A stretch of DNA of 17,106 bases from Bacillota bacterium (GTDB lineage Bacteria; Bacillota; Clostridia; Oscillospirales; Acutalibacteraceae). This document shows positions 1 to 7,326 of this stretch, one piece after another (the stretch's first letter is position 1; every line of letters starts with the position of its first letter). The position numbers and the translations under genes were made by a program. The DNA lies in contig JAEWYE010000014.1 of the NCBI GenBank assembly GCA_023458755.1, forward strand, positions 1 to 17,106, read 5' to 3'. Under the pieces are notes generated by a model. That model was given only the letters and a program-made list of their open reading frames with translations, was not told where the DNA came from and made no database searches.

Positions 1-416
1 TCTGTCTGCTGCTGGCGGCTTCTGTGTGGGATCTCCGCAAGCGGATTATCCCGGACAGCATCTGCCTCCTGATTGCACTGACGGGGCTGATTGATTTCAG
101 CCCCGTCAATCTTTTAGGCGTCCTTGCCGCACTGCCCCTGCTGATTGCCGCCCTGTGCAAGCCGGGGGGCATCGGCGGCGGGGACATCAAGCTCACCGCT
201 GCCGCAGGCATGGTGCTGGGCTTTGGGGGATGCACGGCCGGATTGCTGCTCGGCCTGACAGCATCCCTCTTTTTTTATCTCATCGAACAGATTGTCAGAC
301 GGCTCCGCAAGCTGGAGCCGCAGAAAGCGTCACAGGCAGCTCTGCCTATGGCGCCGTTTTTGTCCCTCGGCTTTCTTGCCGTAACCATTCTAAAAATTGG
401 AGGAAGCATCCTATGA
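1..416 (+). CDS. Prepilin peptidase, A24 family (TadV/CpaA-like), 5' end outside window
   Basis: Membrane aspartic protease that would cleave the leader of type IV/Flp prepilins at the cytoplasmic face. The frame is open from base 3, and the GTG at 24 is internal, so the true start lies upstream. The visible part has the two hallmarks of the family: an N-terminal WDLRKRIIPD segment (first catalytic Asp region) and GGGDIK within GGIGGGDIKLTAAAG (second catalytic Asp). Several hydrophobic segments follow. The stop overlaps the next start as ATGA at 413-416, so the two are translationally coupled. Its place at the head of CpaB, CpaE, CpaF, TadB and TadC homologues makes it the processing enzyme of this Tad-like system. 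The prepilin substrate is not certain; the DUF4320-like and TadE-like products downstream are candidates. Confidence 0.88.
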   Translation, partial: CLLLAASVWDLRKRIIPDSICLLIALTGLIDFSPVNLLGVLAALPLLIAALCKPGGIGGGDIKLTAAAGMVLGFGGCTAGLLLGLTASLFFYLIEQIVRRLRKLEPQKASQAALPMAPFLSLGFLAVTILKIGGSIL

Positions 417-547
417 AAAAAATCCATATCACCAGAAAAAAGACCCTCATCGTTGCCGGTGTCGCCGCTGTTTCACTGGCGGCAGCACTCATTCCCAAGG
501 CTGTGAAAGCTGTGAAATATCGCAAACACAGCTCCGTTAGCTTCTAA
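413..547 (+). CDS. Small 44-aa single-pass membrane peptide
   Basis: The start ATG overlaps the stop of the prepilin peptidase (ATGA) and is preceded by TTGGAGGAAGC, a good ribosome binding site. The product is MKKIHITRKKT, then a hydrophobic stretch (about residues 12-28, LIVAGVAAVSLAAALIP), then a basic tail. Its position, between the peptidase and the CpaB homologue, is where a Flp major pilin might sit. However, it lacks the class III signature (Gly, four residues, Glu/Asp at +5, often Tyr), so I do not call it a pilin. It could be a small accessory membrane peptide of the pilus assembly. Function not recognised. Confidence 0.6.
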   Translation: MKKIHITRKKTLIVAGVAAVSLAAALIPKAVKAVKYRKHSSVSF

Positions 548-576
548 ATCACAACGAAATCAAGGAGGGAATTCCT

Positions 577-1407
577 ATGAGTATTTTTAAGAATCGCACG
601 GTTGTGGGTGTGATCTGCATCCTTTTGTCCCTGCTGATCTGCTTCGGTGTGACGCCGCTGTTCAACCAGTCCGTCAGCCAGAAAACCGAAATCGTCCGCG
701 TCGTGAAGGAAATCAAGGCAGGCGAGGAAATCACCAAAGAGATGGTGCAGACCGTGGAGGTGGGCGGCTTCGGACTGCCTGAAAATGTTTTGCGACAGAG
801 CGAATCCGTCGTGGGCAAATATGCCACAGCCGACCTTTCTGTTGGCGACTACATCTTAAACACCAAGCTGTCCGATACCCCGGCTGCGGAAAATACCTAC
901 CTTTACAATCTGGACGGCACCAAGCAGGCTATGTCGGTGACCATCAAGAGCTTTGCAAACGGACTGTCCGGCAAGCTCCAGAGCGGCGACATCGTGTCGG
1001 TGATTGCCCCGGACTACAAAAAGCAGGGCTCCACCGTGATTCCCGCCGAGCTAAAATATGTGGAGGTCATCGCCGTCACCGCAGGCAGCGGCTACGACGC
1101 CAACCAGCGTGACGCTGGACCCAATTCGCCTTCGGCGTCTGATGAACGAGAACTTCCTGCAACCGTGACCCTGCTGGTGTCCCCGGAACAGAGCAAGGCG
1201 CTGGCGGAGCTGGAGTCTGACGGCAAGCTCCACCTGTCCCTCGTTTACCGCGGCACGTCCGCCAACAGCGCCAAATTTACAGAGGCGCAGGACAAGGTGA
1301 TTGCGGCGCTGTATCCTGCGGAGCCGGTGCAGGACAGCGCTTCTGAATCTCAGGAACCGAAGGAAAGCACTGCATCTGAAGCGCCTGCGGAAAGCGAGGT
1401 GCAGTGA
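577..1407 (+). CDS. cpaB: Flp pilus assembly protein CpaB/RcpC-like, SAF domain
   Basis: 276-aa extracytoplasmic assembly factor of Tad pili. An N-terminal membrane anchor (about residues 9-27, VVGVICILLSLLICFGVTP) is followed by a SAF-type domain (about 40-100, EIKAGEEITKEMVQ ... VGKYATADLSVGDYI). A second beta-rich RcpC-like domain (about 115-240) contains LQSGDIVSVIAPD, and the tail is acidic and Ser/Pro-rich. In the Tad family CpaB works at the outer face of the membrane, in the secretin complex of diderms; in a monoderm it more likely contacts the wall or pilus base. The ATG at 577 follows CAAGGAGGGAATTCCT, a strong ribosome binding site. The end overlaps the next start (TGATG). The acidic tail after the second domain looks like a flexible, surface-exposed extension. 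Confidence 0.85.
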   Translation: MSIFKNRTVVGVICILLSLLICFGVTPLFNQSVSQKTEIVRVVKEIKAGEEITKEMVQTVEVGGFGLPENVLRQSESVVGKYATADLSVGDYILNTKLSDTPAAENTYLYNLDGTKQAMSVTIKSFANGLSGKLQSGDIVSVIAPDYKKQGSTVIPAELKYVEVIAVTAGSGYDANQRDAGPNSPSASDERELPATVTLLVSPEQSKALAELESDGKLHLSLVYRGTSANSAKFTEAQDKVIAALYPAEPVQDSASESQEPKESTASEAPAESEVQ

Positions 1408-2222
1408 TGCTGAACTTTAAGAAAAAGGGCATCTTCACTCGCCAAGCCCCAAAGGAGGATGCCCCGCCGGAGCAGGAGCCGCAGGAAGGAATCCTTGCCG
1501 TTTGGGGCTCCCCCGGCAGCGGCAAAACCACCGTGGCAGTAAAAATTGCAAAGCACCTTGCCGACCGGAAGAAAAACGTGGTGCTGCTGCTCTGCGATAT
1601 GACCGCACCTATGCTGCCCTGCATCTGCCCGCCCTCTGAGCTGGAGGGTGAGCATTCGCTGGGCAGTATTCTTGCCGCCGCCCATGTGACGGAGCCGCTC
1701 ATCAAGCACAATCTGGTGACGCTGAAAAAGCACAAACACCTCACCATCCTCGGCATGAAAAAGGGTGAGAACGAGTACACCTACCCGCCCTATGAGCAGA
1801 TCCAGGCACAGGAGCTTCTGGACAATCTGCGGAAAATCGCTCCCTTTGTTGTCGTAGATTGCGGCAGCTATATTGCCAATGACATTCTCTCTGCCGTGGC
1901 GCTCATGGAGGCCGACAGCGTTCTGCGCCTTGCGAACGCCGACCTGAAATCCGTGAGCTATCTCTCCAGCCAGCTCCCGCTGCTCCGGGATTCCAAGTGG
2001 GATGCGGAGAAGCAGTATAAGGTTGCCAGCAACGTGAAGCCTCGGCAGGCCGGGGAGCAGATCGGGCAGGCGCTGGGCTCTGTGGCCTTTACCCTGACCC
2101 ATTCGCCGGAGTTGGAGGAACAGTATCTGGCGGGAAATCTGCTGGCAGATTTGTCCTTAAAGGACAGCCGCCCGTTTAGAAAAGAAATCGAAAAAATCGC
2201 AAAGGAGGTATTCGGCGTATGA
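1407..2222 (+). CDS. CpaE/TadZ-like P-loop ATPase of the Tad cluster
   Basis: 271-aa cytoplasmic P-loop NTPase. After a short Pro/Glu-rich leader it has a Walker A loop, GSPGSGKTT, at residues 34-42. A hydrophobic strand with Asp follows (VVLLLCDMTAPM), and a second strand ends FVVVDCG, resembling the MinD/ParA/CpaE fold. The Walker A is not the deviant KGGxGKT form usual for MinD/CpaE, which fits the divergent Firmicutes versions. In Tad systems TadZ/CpaE helps position the assembly machine and lies next to CpaF, as here. I chose the ATG at 1407 over the in-frame GTG at 1404 because GAGGT lies at a better distance and the ATG forms a TGATG overlap with cpaB. The gene ends in an ATGA overlap with the next gene. 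Confidence 0.75.
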   Translation: MLNFKKKGIFTRQAPKEDAPPEQEPQEGILAVWGSPGSGKTTVAVKIAKHLADRKKNVVLLLCDMTAPMLPCICPPSELEGEHSLGSILAAAHVTEPLIKHNLVTLKKHKHLTILGMKKGENEYTYPPYEQIQAQELLDNLRKIAPFVVVDCGSYIANDILSAVALMEADSVLRLANADLKSVSYLSSQLPLLRDSKWDAEKQYKVASNVKPRQAGEQIGQALGSVAFTLTHSPELEEQYLAGNLLADLSLKDSRPFRKEIEKIAKEVFGV

Positions 2223-3796
2223 AATTAGGCAAAAAAAGAAATGCGTCGGTGTTTCAGACCGCGCCGGTATCTGCGGCCGAAAGCGGAAATCAGTCATTAT
2301 CCGCAGAACCGGAGCTGATCACCGAAATGGGCAATACCTCCGAACCCACGGCGGAGAGATTTGCAAACTTGCAGTTCGGTCCCGATGTGGATGTTTTGAA
2401 TCCGCCGGATGAGCAGGAAGCCGCGCCGTTGCGTGACAACCGCGCGCTGCGTGCGCATGGCCTGTTCTTTACCCCGGAAACGGAGGGAAAGGACTTCTCC
2501 TCGGTGCTTACCGACGTGCAGGCATACATTTCCGGGCATTACAGCACCCTGCTCACCGAAGGCGGTGAGGACGCCAAGGCGCAGATGAAGCGCTACATCC
2601 AGAAATTCCTGCAGGACAACCGCATTTCCGTGGGCGGCATGAGCGGCGACAGGCTGGCTGATGCTCTCTACACTGAAATGGCGGAATTCGGGTTTCTGAC
2701 CAAATACATCTTCGGCACCGGCATCGAGGAAATTGACATCAATTCATGGAAAGACATTGAGGTGCAGTATTCGGACGGCCGCACGGTCAAGCTGGAGGAA
2801 CGCTTTGAAAGCCCTCAGCACGCCGTGAATGTGATCCGCAGGATGCTCCACATCAGCGGCATGGTGCTGGATAACGCCAGCCCCATCGTGCTGGGGCATC
2901 TCAGCAAAAATATCCGTATTGCCGTGCTAAAAAGCCCCATTGTGGACGAGGATGTGGGCGTGGCGGCCTCCATCCGTATCGTCAACCCGCAGAGTATGAA
3001 AAAAGAGGACTTTGTCCGAATCGGCACGGCGACAGACCCCATGCTGGACTTTTTATCCCTTTGTGTCCGTTACGGCATCTCGGTCTGCGTGGCGGGCGCA
3101 ACATCCAGCGGCAAAACCACCGTGGCAGGCTGGGTGCTGACCACCGTACCGGACAACAAGAGAATCTATACCATTGAGAATGGCTCCCGTGAGCTGGCGT
3201 TGGTGCGGGAAAAGGACGGTAAGGTGGTCAACTCGGTCATCCACACTCTGACCCGCGACAGCGACAATGACCGCCAGCGCATCGACCAGACCAACCTTTT
3301 AGATTATGCCCTCCGTTTTAACCCGGACATCATCGTGGTGGGCGAGATGCGCGGCGCGGAGGCAAACGCGGCGCAGGAGGCCGCCCGAACCGGCGTGGCG
3401 GTGCTGACCACCATCCATTCCAATTCCTGTGAGGCAACCTACCGCAGAATGGTGTCTCTGTGCAAGCGCGCCGTGGATATGTCCGATGCGACCCTCATGG
3501 ACTATGTCACCGAAGCCTATCCCATTGTGGTGTTCTGCAAGCAGCTGGAAAACAAGCAGCGCCGCATGATGGAGATTCAGGAGTGCGAAATCCTGCCGGA
3601 CGGCACAAGGCGTTTCCGCCCGCTGTTCCAGTATGTGATCACCGAAAACCGCATGGAGGACGGAAAATTCATTATTGAGGGGCACCATGAGCAGGTCAAT
3701 ACCATCTCGGACAGCCTTGCCAAACGACTTTTGGAAAACGGGATGCCCCAGGCGGTCATTGAACGCCTGCGGAGAAAGGAGGAACAAATCGCATGA
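2219..3796 (+). CDS. tadA: Type II/IV secretion ATPase CpaF/TadA
   Basis: 525-aa hexameric traffic ATPase that powers pilus extension, and possibly retraction. Residues 1-90 are a poorly conserved leader. The N-terminal domain of the VirB11/PilT family follows, then the RecA-like domain with Walker A GATSSGKTT (293-301), a conserved Glu in YTIEN (about 320), Walker B IIVVGEMRGAEA (371-382) and the His box VLTTIHSNS (395-403). The LSKNIRIAV stretch is typical of the CpaF branch. It is coupled by ATGA overlaps both to the upstream ATPase (2219) and to the downstream tadB (3793). All catalytic motifs look intact. VirB11-type T4SS ATPases share the fold, but the cpaB/cpaE/tadB/tadC neighbours decide for CpaF. 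Confidence 0.95.
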   Translation: MKLGKKRNASVFQTAPVSAAESGNQSLSAEPELITEMGNTSEPTAERFANLQFGPDVDVLNPPDEQEAAPLRDNRALRAHGLFFTPETEGKDFSSVLTDVQAYISGHYSTLLTEGGEDAKAQMKRYIQKFLQDNRISVGGMSGDRLADALYTEMAEFGFLTKYIFGTGIEEIDINSWKDIEVQYSDGRTVKLEERFESPQHAVNVIRRMLHISGMVLDNASPIVLGHLSKNIRIAVLKSPIVDEDVGVAASIRIVNPQSMKKEDFVRIGTATDPMLDFLSLCVRYGISVCVAGATSSGKTTVAGWVLTTVPDNKRIYTIENGSRELALVREKDGKVVNSVIHTLTRDSDNDRQRIDQTNLLDYALRFNPDIIVVGEMRGAEANAAQEAARTGVAVLTTIHSNSCEATYRRMVSLCKRAVDMSDATLMDYVTEAYPIVVFCKQLENKQRRMMEIQECEILPDGTRRFRPLFQYVITENRMEDGKFIIEGHHEQVNTISDSLAKRLLENGMPQAVIERLRRKEEQIA

Positions 3797-4722
3797 CGAC
3801 GGTACTGTTAATCGCCTGCATCGGCATGATCGCAGGCTCTTTTATTTTGCTTGGGCTGACCCCCATGGCGTTTACAAGCGCCATCTTCGGCAGGCTGACG
3901 GATCAGCCCAAAGCTCTTCGGGACGAAATCAACGAAACCACCCGAAGGAAAAAGAAATCCTATCTGCGCCGGGAAATTGCCGAGGTGCAGTCCATTCTCA
4001 AGGTCACTGGCCGGTCGGCGCGCTTTCCCATGCTCTGTGCCTTGTCCCTGCTGTTCTTCGCCGTGGGCGCGTCGGTCGCCGTGATGCTCTCAAACTTTTT
4101 TCTTGTCCCTGTCATGGCGGCTGGCTGTATGCTCCTGCCGTTCTGGTGGGTAAAGCTCACGGCCAGCCACTTCAAAAAGGACATTGCGGCGGAGCTGGAA
4201 ACGGCGCTTTCCATCATCACCACGGCCTACCTCCGAAACGAGGACATTCTGACGGCGGTGGAGGAAAACCTCCCGTACCTGAACCCGCCGGTGCTGTCAG
4301 TATTTCAGAGCTTTGTGTCCCGCGTCCGGCTGGTCGACCCCGATGTGACGGCGGCGCTCCATGATGTGAAAATGAGAATTGACAACTCGGTGTTCCAGGA
4401 ATGGTGCGACGCCCTCATTGCCTGCCAGCACGACCGCAGCCTGAAAACCACCCTGACGCCTATTGTCAGCAAGCTCAGTGATATGCGGGTGGTCAACGGT
4501 GAGCTGGAAACCATGGTGTTTGAGCCGAGAAAGGAATTCATCACCATGGTGGTCCTTGTCATAGGCAACATTCCGCTCCTGTATTTTTTGAATCAGGACT
4601 GGTACCACACGCTGATGCATACCCCGCTGGGGCAGGTAATCCTGACCATCTGCGCTGCCGTGATTTTCATTTCCACGGCGTTTGTGATCAAGCTCACCCA
4701 GCCCATCGAGTATCGAAGATAG
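3793..4722 (+). CDS. tadB: Tad pilus inner-membrane platform protein TadB-like
   Basis: 309-aa polytopic membrane protein. There is an N-terminal hydrophobic segment (about 3-27), a pair near residues 75-118, a long cytoplasmic helical domain of the T2SF (GspF) type (about 125-250, with AAELETALSIITTAYLRNEDI), and a C-terminal hydrophobic pair (about 253-303). In Tad systems TadB and TadC form the platform that couples the ATPase to filament assembly. It starts inside the end of the tadA gene (ATGA) and is followed 10 bp later by the second platform gene. The order tadA-tadB-tadC matches known Tad loci. Sequence divergence is high, so the assignment leans on topology and position. Confidence 0.82.
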   Translation: MTTVLLIACIGMIAGSFILLGLTPMAFTSAIFGRLTDQPKALRDEINETTRRKKKSYLRREIAEVQSILKVTGRSARFPMLCALSLLFFAVGASVAVMLSNFFLVPVMAAGCMLLPFWWVKLTASHFKKDIAAELETALSIITTAYLRNEDILTAVEENLPYLNPPVLSVFQSFVSRVRLVDPDVTAALHDVKMRIDNSVFQEWCDALIACQHDRSLKTTLTPIVSKLSDMRVVNGELETMVFEPRKEFITMVVLVIGNIPLLYFLNQDWYHTLMHTPLGQVILTICAAVIFISTAFVIKLTQPIEYRR

Positions 4723-4732
4723 GAGGACGCTC

Positions 4733-5605
4733 ATGACAATCTATCTATTTTTATTCGGAGTCCTCCTATCGGCGGGGCTCTTTTTTGTTGCAGCCGACCT
4801 CTTGCATCTGCCCACCCTCGCCACCCAAAAGGCGATGCTGTCGGCAGGAAAGCAGGCCAAAGCCAAGCCCAAAACCACCGATGCCCTGCTGCGAAATGCC
4901 GCCGTCGGGCTCTCCCGGTATCTCCGCATGGATGCATACAAGAAAACCCGGATGGCAAATGTGCTGTCGGCGGCAGGGCTTTCCGACTCGCCGGAGCTGT
5001 TCACGGCAACGGCTATCGTCAAGGCGGCGGCTATCGGGCTGTGCATCATTCCCTGCCTAATGGTTCTGCCATTGCTGGCGCCCATTGTGCTGTTTACCGC
5101 CGTGCTGGTCTATTTCAAGGAAATCCGCAAGGCGGATGAGGCATTGGCAGCCAAGCGCGGGAAAATCGAACAGGAGCTGCCCCGTTTCGTGGCGACCATT
5201 ACCCAGGAGCTGAAAGCCAGCCGTGACGTGCTGTCCATGCTGGAGAATTTCAAGAAAAACGCAGGCGAGGACTTTGGCGCCGAGCTTGACATCCTCACGG
5301 CGGATATGCGCTCCTCCAGCTACGAGGCGGCTCTAACTCGTTTTGAGGCAAGGTTCAATTCGCCCATGCTCTCGGATATCACCAGAGGGCTGATCGGCGT
5401 ACTGCGCGGGGACGACGGCGGGATGTATTTTCAGATGCTGGCTCACGACATGAAGCAGCTGGAGCTTCAGCGGCTCAAAGCGCAGGCCATGAAGATCCCG
5501 CCGAAAATCCGGGTGTTCTCCTTTGCCATGCTCATGTGCTTCCTTATGACCTATATGGCGATTATTGTCTATGAAATCATCACATCCCTTTCCGGGATGT
5601 TCTAA
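4733..5605 (+). CDS. tadC: Tad pilus inner-membrane platform protein TadC-like
   Basis: 290-aa T2SF-type platform protein. It has an N-terminal membrane segment (about 3-21) and central hydrophobic segments near residues 98-125. A cytoplasmic helical domain contains the GspF-like run EQELPRFVATITQELKASRDV (about residues 143-165), and a C-terminal membrane segment ends ITSLSGMF. The ATG at 4733 follows AGATAGGAGGACGCTC. It would pair with the preceding TadB-like protein to form the assembly platform. Nothing is obviously missing from the reading frame. Confidence 0.82.
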   Translation: MTIYLFLFGVLLSAGLFFVAADLLHLPTLATQKAMLSAGKQAKAKPKTTDALLRNAAVGLSRYLRMDAYKKTRMANVLSAAGLSDSPELFTATAIVKAAAIGLCIIPCLMVLPLLAPIVLFTAVLVYFKEIRKADEALAAKRGKIEQELPRFVATITQELKASRDVLSMLENFKKNAGEDFGAELDILTADMRSSSYEAALTRFEARFNSPMLSDITRGLIGVLRGDDGGMYFQMLAHDMKQLELQRLKAQAMKIPPKIRVFSFAMLMCFLMTYMAIIVYEIITSLSGMF

Positions 5606-5623
5606 CAGGGAGGTGTGAACCAG

Positions 5624-6280
5624 ATGACCGAACAGGAAATGATGACGCTTCTGCGTAAAAAGCTGGACAGAGGCATGGCGCAGTATCAAAAGGAATGGCA
5701 GCAGAAACCGGCCTCCGAGCTGGTAGAGCTGGCGAGTGAAATTGCCGCCGTGAAGTTTGTGTACGGAGAATTATCCGCAGGCAGCAATTCCGCCGAATAT
5801 ATGGAGTATCTGCTCCGCTTTGAAAATCCGCTGGAGGTGGTAAAGGATCAGTGGATTTCAGAGCAGACCGTTGATTTCAGCGAGGAACTCACCCATGCCC
5901 TTTGGACGCTGTGGGATAAGGGCGAATCGGAATCAGAGTATACCCTCGACCCGGAATATGCGCCTGTTTCCGCGGAGGAAGCGAGAATTACGGTGCGGGA
6001 ATTTATTGAAGCCCACCCGAACGCATCGTTTGATATGATGACGCCGGGCGGGTATGTGTACCTGACGCCCGAAACCGCACAGCTTCTGCTCTCCGGCCAG
6101 AGTGTAAAGGGAAACCCCGGCAGCTCTGAATTTGCCAGAGATGTCCCCGCGGAGGAACTGCTGGAGCAGGAGATTTGCACCGCTGATTTCAGCAAGGGCG
6201 CATGGCGTGTGTTAAGTGACCACAATCCGGAACCGAGGCTGGAGCAGGAACCCTTTGAGCAGGGGGTGACCATGTGCTGA
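5624..6280 (+). CDS. Unrecognised 218-aa cytoplasmic protein in the Tad operon (possibly DUF3848-like)
   Basis: Acidic soluble protein with no signal or membrane segment. The N-terminal ~90 residues are helical (MTEQEMMTLLRKKL ... LVELASEIAAVKFVYGEL) and remind me of the DUF3848 family found on Firmicutes mobile elements. The C-terminal half (about 115-200) contains ARITVREFIEAHPNASFDMM and TPGGYVYLTPETAQLLLSGQ, which I cannot assign. I chose the ATG at 5624 over the in-frame GTG at 5615 because CAGGGAGGT then sits 9 nt upstream. Its end overlaps the start of the DUF4320-like gene, so it is expressed with the pilus genes. A soluble DUF between tadC and the pilin-like genes is not part of the standard Tad set. 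It could be a regulator or chaperone, but function is unknown. Confidence 0.7.
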   Translation: MTEQEMMTLLRKKLDRGMAQYQKEWQQKPASELVELASEIAAVKFVYGELSAGSNSAEYMEYLLRFENPLEVVKDQWISEQTVDFSEELTHALWTLWDKGESESEYTLDPEYAPVSAEEARITVREFIEAHPNASFDMMTPGGYVYLTPETAQLLLSGQSVKGNPGSSEFARDVPAEELLEQEICTADFSKGAWRVLSDHNPEPRLEQEPFEQGVTMC

Positions 6281-6672
6281 GAAAAATCCTGAGAAACAAG
6301 CGCGGCGAGGGCTACATTGACGTGGCGGTGCTGGTGCTGTGCGCCATGCTGGTCATTGCTCTTGCTGTGAAAGTGTTCCCCGTCTACATCCAAAAGCAGC
6401 AGCTCGACACCTTCGCCACGGAGCTCATCCGGGAGGCCGAAATTGCCGGACAGGTGGGCAGCGAAACCAGCCGCCGTGAGCAGCTTCTGCGGGAAAAGAC
6501 CGGGCTTTCCCCCCATGTGGAATGGTCTGAAACCGGCAGAATCCAGCTGAACGAGGAAGTCACGGTAACGGTCACCTACCAGACCAACATCGGGCTGTTC
6601 GGCGGCTTCGGCTCGTTCCCCATTACGCTAAGAGCGGACGCGGCGGGAAAGAGCGAGGTCTACTGGAAATGA
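6274..6672 (+). CDS. DUF4320-type pseudopilin-like protein
   Basis: 132-aa bitopic protein with a short basic N-terminus (MLRKILRNKRG), a hydrophobic helix (about residues 17-35, VAVLVLCAMLVIALAVKVF) and a small extracytoplasmic beta domain. The sequence G-EGYI-D places Gly five residues before an acidic residue at the start of the hydrophobic helix, as in class III (Flp/TadE) prepilins. The upstream prepilin peptidase could therefore process it. The start is GTG at 6274, 8 nt after AGGGGGTG, and overlaps the previous stop. The family assignment (DUF4320, common on clostridial conjugative elements) is from recall. The stop overlaps the next gene as ATGA. Confidence 0.75.
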   Translation: MLRKILRNKRGEGYIDVAVLVLCAMLVIALAVKVFPVYIQKQQLDTFATELIREAEIAGQVGSETSRREQLLREKTGLSPHVEWSETGRIQLNEEVTVTVTYQTNIGLFGGFGSFPITLRADAAGKSEVYWK

Positions 6673-7217
6673 CAGATAAAATCAAGCAAATCCTACGGGG
6701 AAAAGGCGGCGCGGGCTTTCCGCTGATCATCGCAATCACTCTGTCGCTGGTCATCATCTTCACGGGCATTTCGGAATATTTCCGGCTGATGATTGTGGCG
6801 CAGGGTGTGCGGGATGCGGTGCAGGCTGCTGTCATCTCCACCGTGGTGGAGAATTACGATGATGTGTATCACGGTGTGCGGGAGGGCTATTCCGGCGCCT
6901 ACCAGCCCTATGCCGGGGATTTTGAGGAAAGCCTCGATTACGGCGATATTTATGACCGGCTGGACGGCATCCTCGGACTTTCCAATAGCAGCGGCTATCA
7001 CGAAAAGCGCACTCCGGACGGCAAGCTGGAGTTTAAGGTCTGGAATCTGGACGTGGATATCCGAAATGCGCCCCTTGCCTCCGGCGACCAAGCCTCCGCC
7101 CGCTTTGAAGCGGACAGCACCATCCTGCTGGAGGTTCCCGTATCCTTTGGCGGGAAGCTGCTGCCACCTATGACCATCAAGGTCAAAACCAGCGCCGGAT
7201 ACACGCCTAAATTTTGA
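6669..7217 (+). CDS. TadE-like pilus/membrane protein
   Basis: 182-aa bitopic protein. A basic, Gly-rich N-terminus (LRGKGGAGFP) runs into a hydrophobic helix (about residues 17-35, FPLIIAITLSLVIIFTGI). An extracytoplasmic domain then begins SEYFRLMIVAQGVRDAVQAA, a layout typical of TadE/TadF minor pseudopilins. The rest is rich in Asp, Gly and Tyr and ends YTPKF. It lacks an acidic residue at +5 after the candidate cleavage Gly, so processing is less sure than for the preceding gene. The start ATG overlaps the preceding stop (ATGA). This is the last gene of the first transcription unit, and a strong promoter begins within its stop codon. Confidence 0.72.
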   Translation: MTDKIKQILRGKGGAGFPLIIAITLSLVIIFTGISEYFRLMIVAQGVRDAVQAAVISTVVENYDDVYHGVREGYSGAYQPYAGDFEESLDYGDIYDRLDGILGLSNSSGYHEKRTPDGKLEFKVWNLDVDIRNAPLASGDQASARFEADSTILLEVPVSFGGKLLPPMTIKVKTSAGYTPKF

Positions 7218-7242
7218 CTGTTATAAAAAAGTTTTCTATAAT
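7214..7242 (+). promoter_or_regulatory. Near-consensus sigma-A promoter with -10 inside a palindrome
   Basis: TTGACT at 7214-7219, a 17-nt spacer and TATAAT at 7237-7242 give 11 of 12 consensus bases. The -10 box lies inside the 13-bp palindrome TCTATAATATAGA (7235-7247). An outer inverted repeat, AAGTTTTC at 7229-7236 with GAAAACTT at 7258-7265, brackets it. The -35 overlaps the stop codon of the TadE-like gene. It would drive the 7327 gene and the genes after it, separating the conjugation part from the Tad part. Confidence 0.75.
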
Positions 7243-7326
7243 ATAGATAGACTTTTTGAAAACTTCGTGGTAGGGTGTGAAATAACAAGAGACTTATCAA
7301 AATATGGTAAATAGGAGGATGCTCTT

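Noticed and set aside
413..547. Flp major pilin
   Set aside because: No Gly with acidic residue at +5 before the hydrophobic helix, and a basic C-terminus unlike Flp pilins.
1350..2102. Long minus-strand open frame opposite the CpaE-like gene
   Set aside because: Shadow of a GC-rich coding strand: it lies opposite a well-supported P-loop gene, and its product shows no domain or plausible start site.
3675..4364. 229-codon plus-strand frame overlapping tadA and tadB
   Set aside because: Out-of-frame reading of two strongly supported genes; Gly/His/Pro-rich product typical of a shadow frame.
5848..6516. Minus-strand 222-codon frame across the 218-aa gene and DUF4320 gene
   Set aside because: It spans two real overlapping plus-strand genes with good ribosome binding sites, and its Ser-rich product has no family resemblance.
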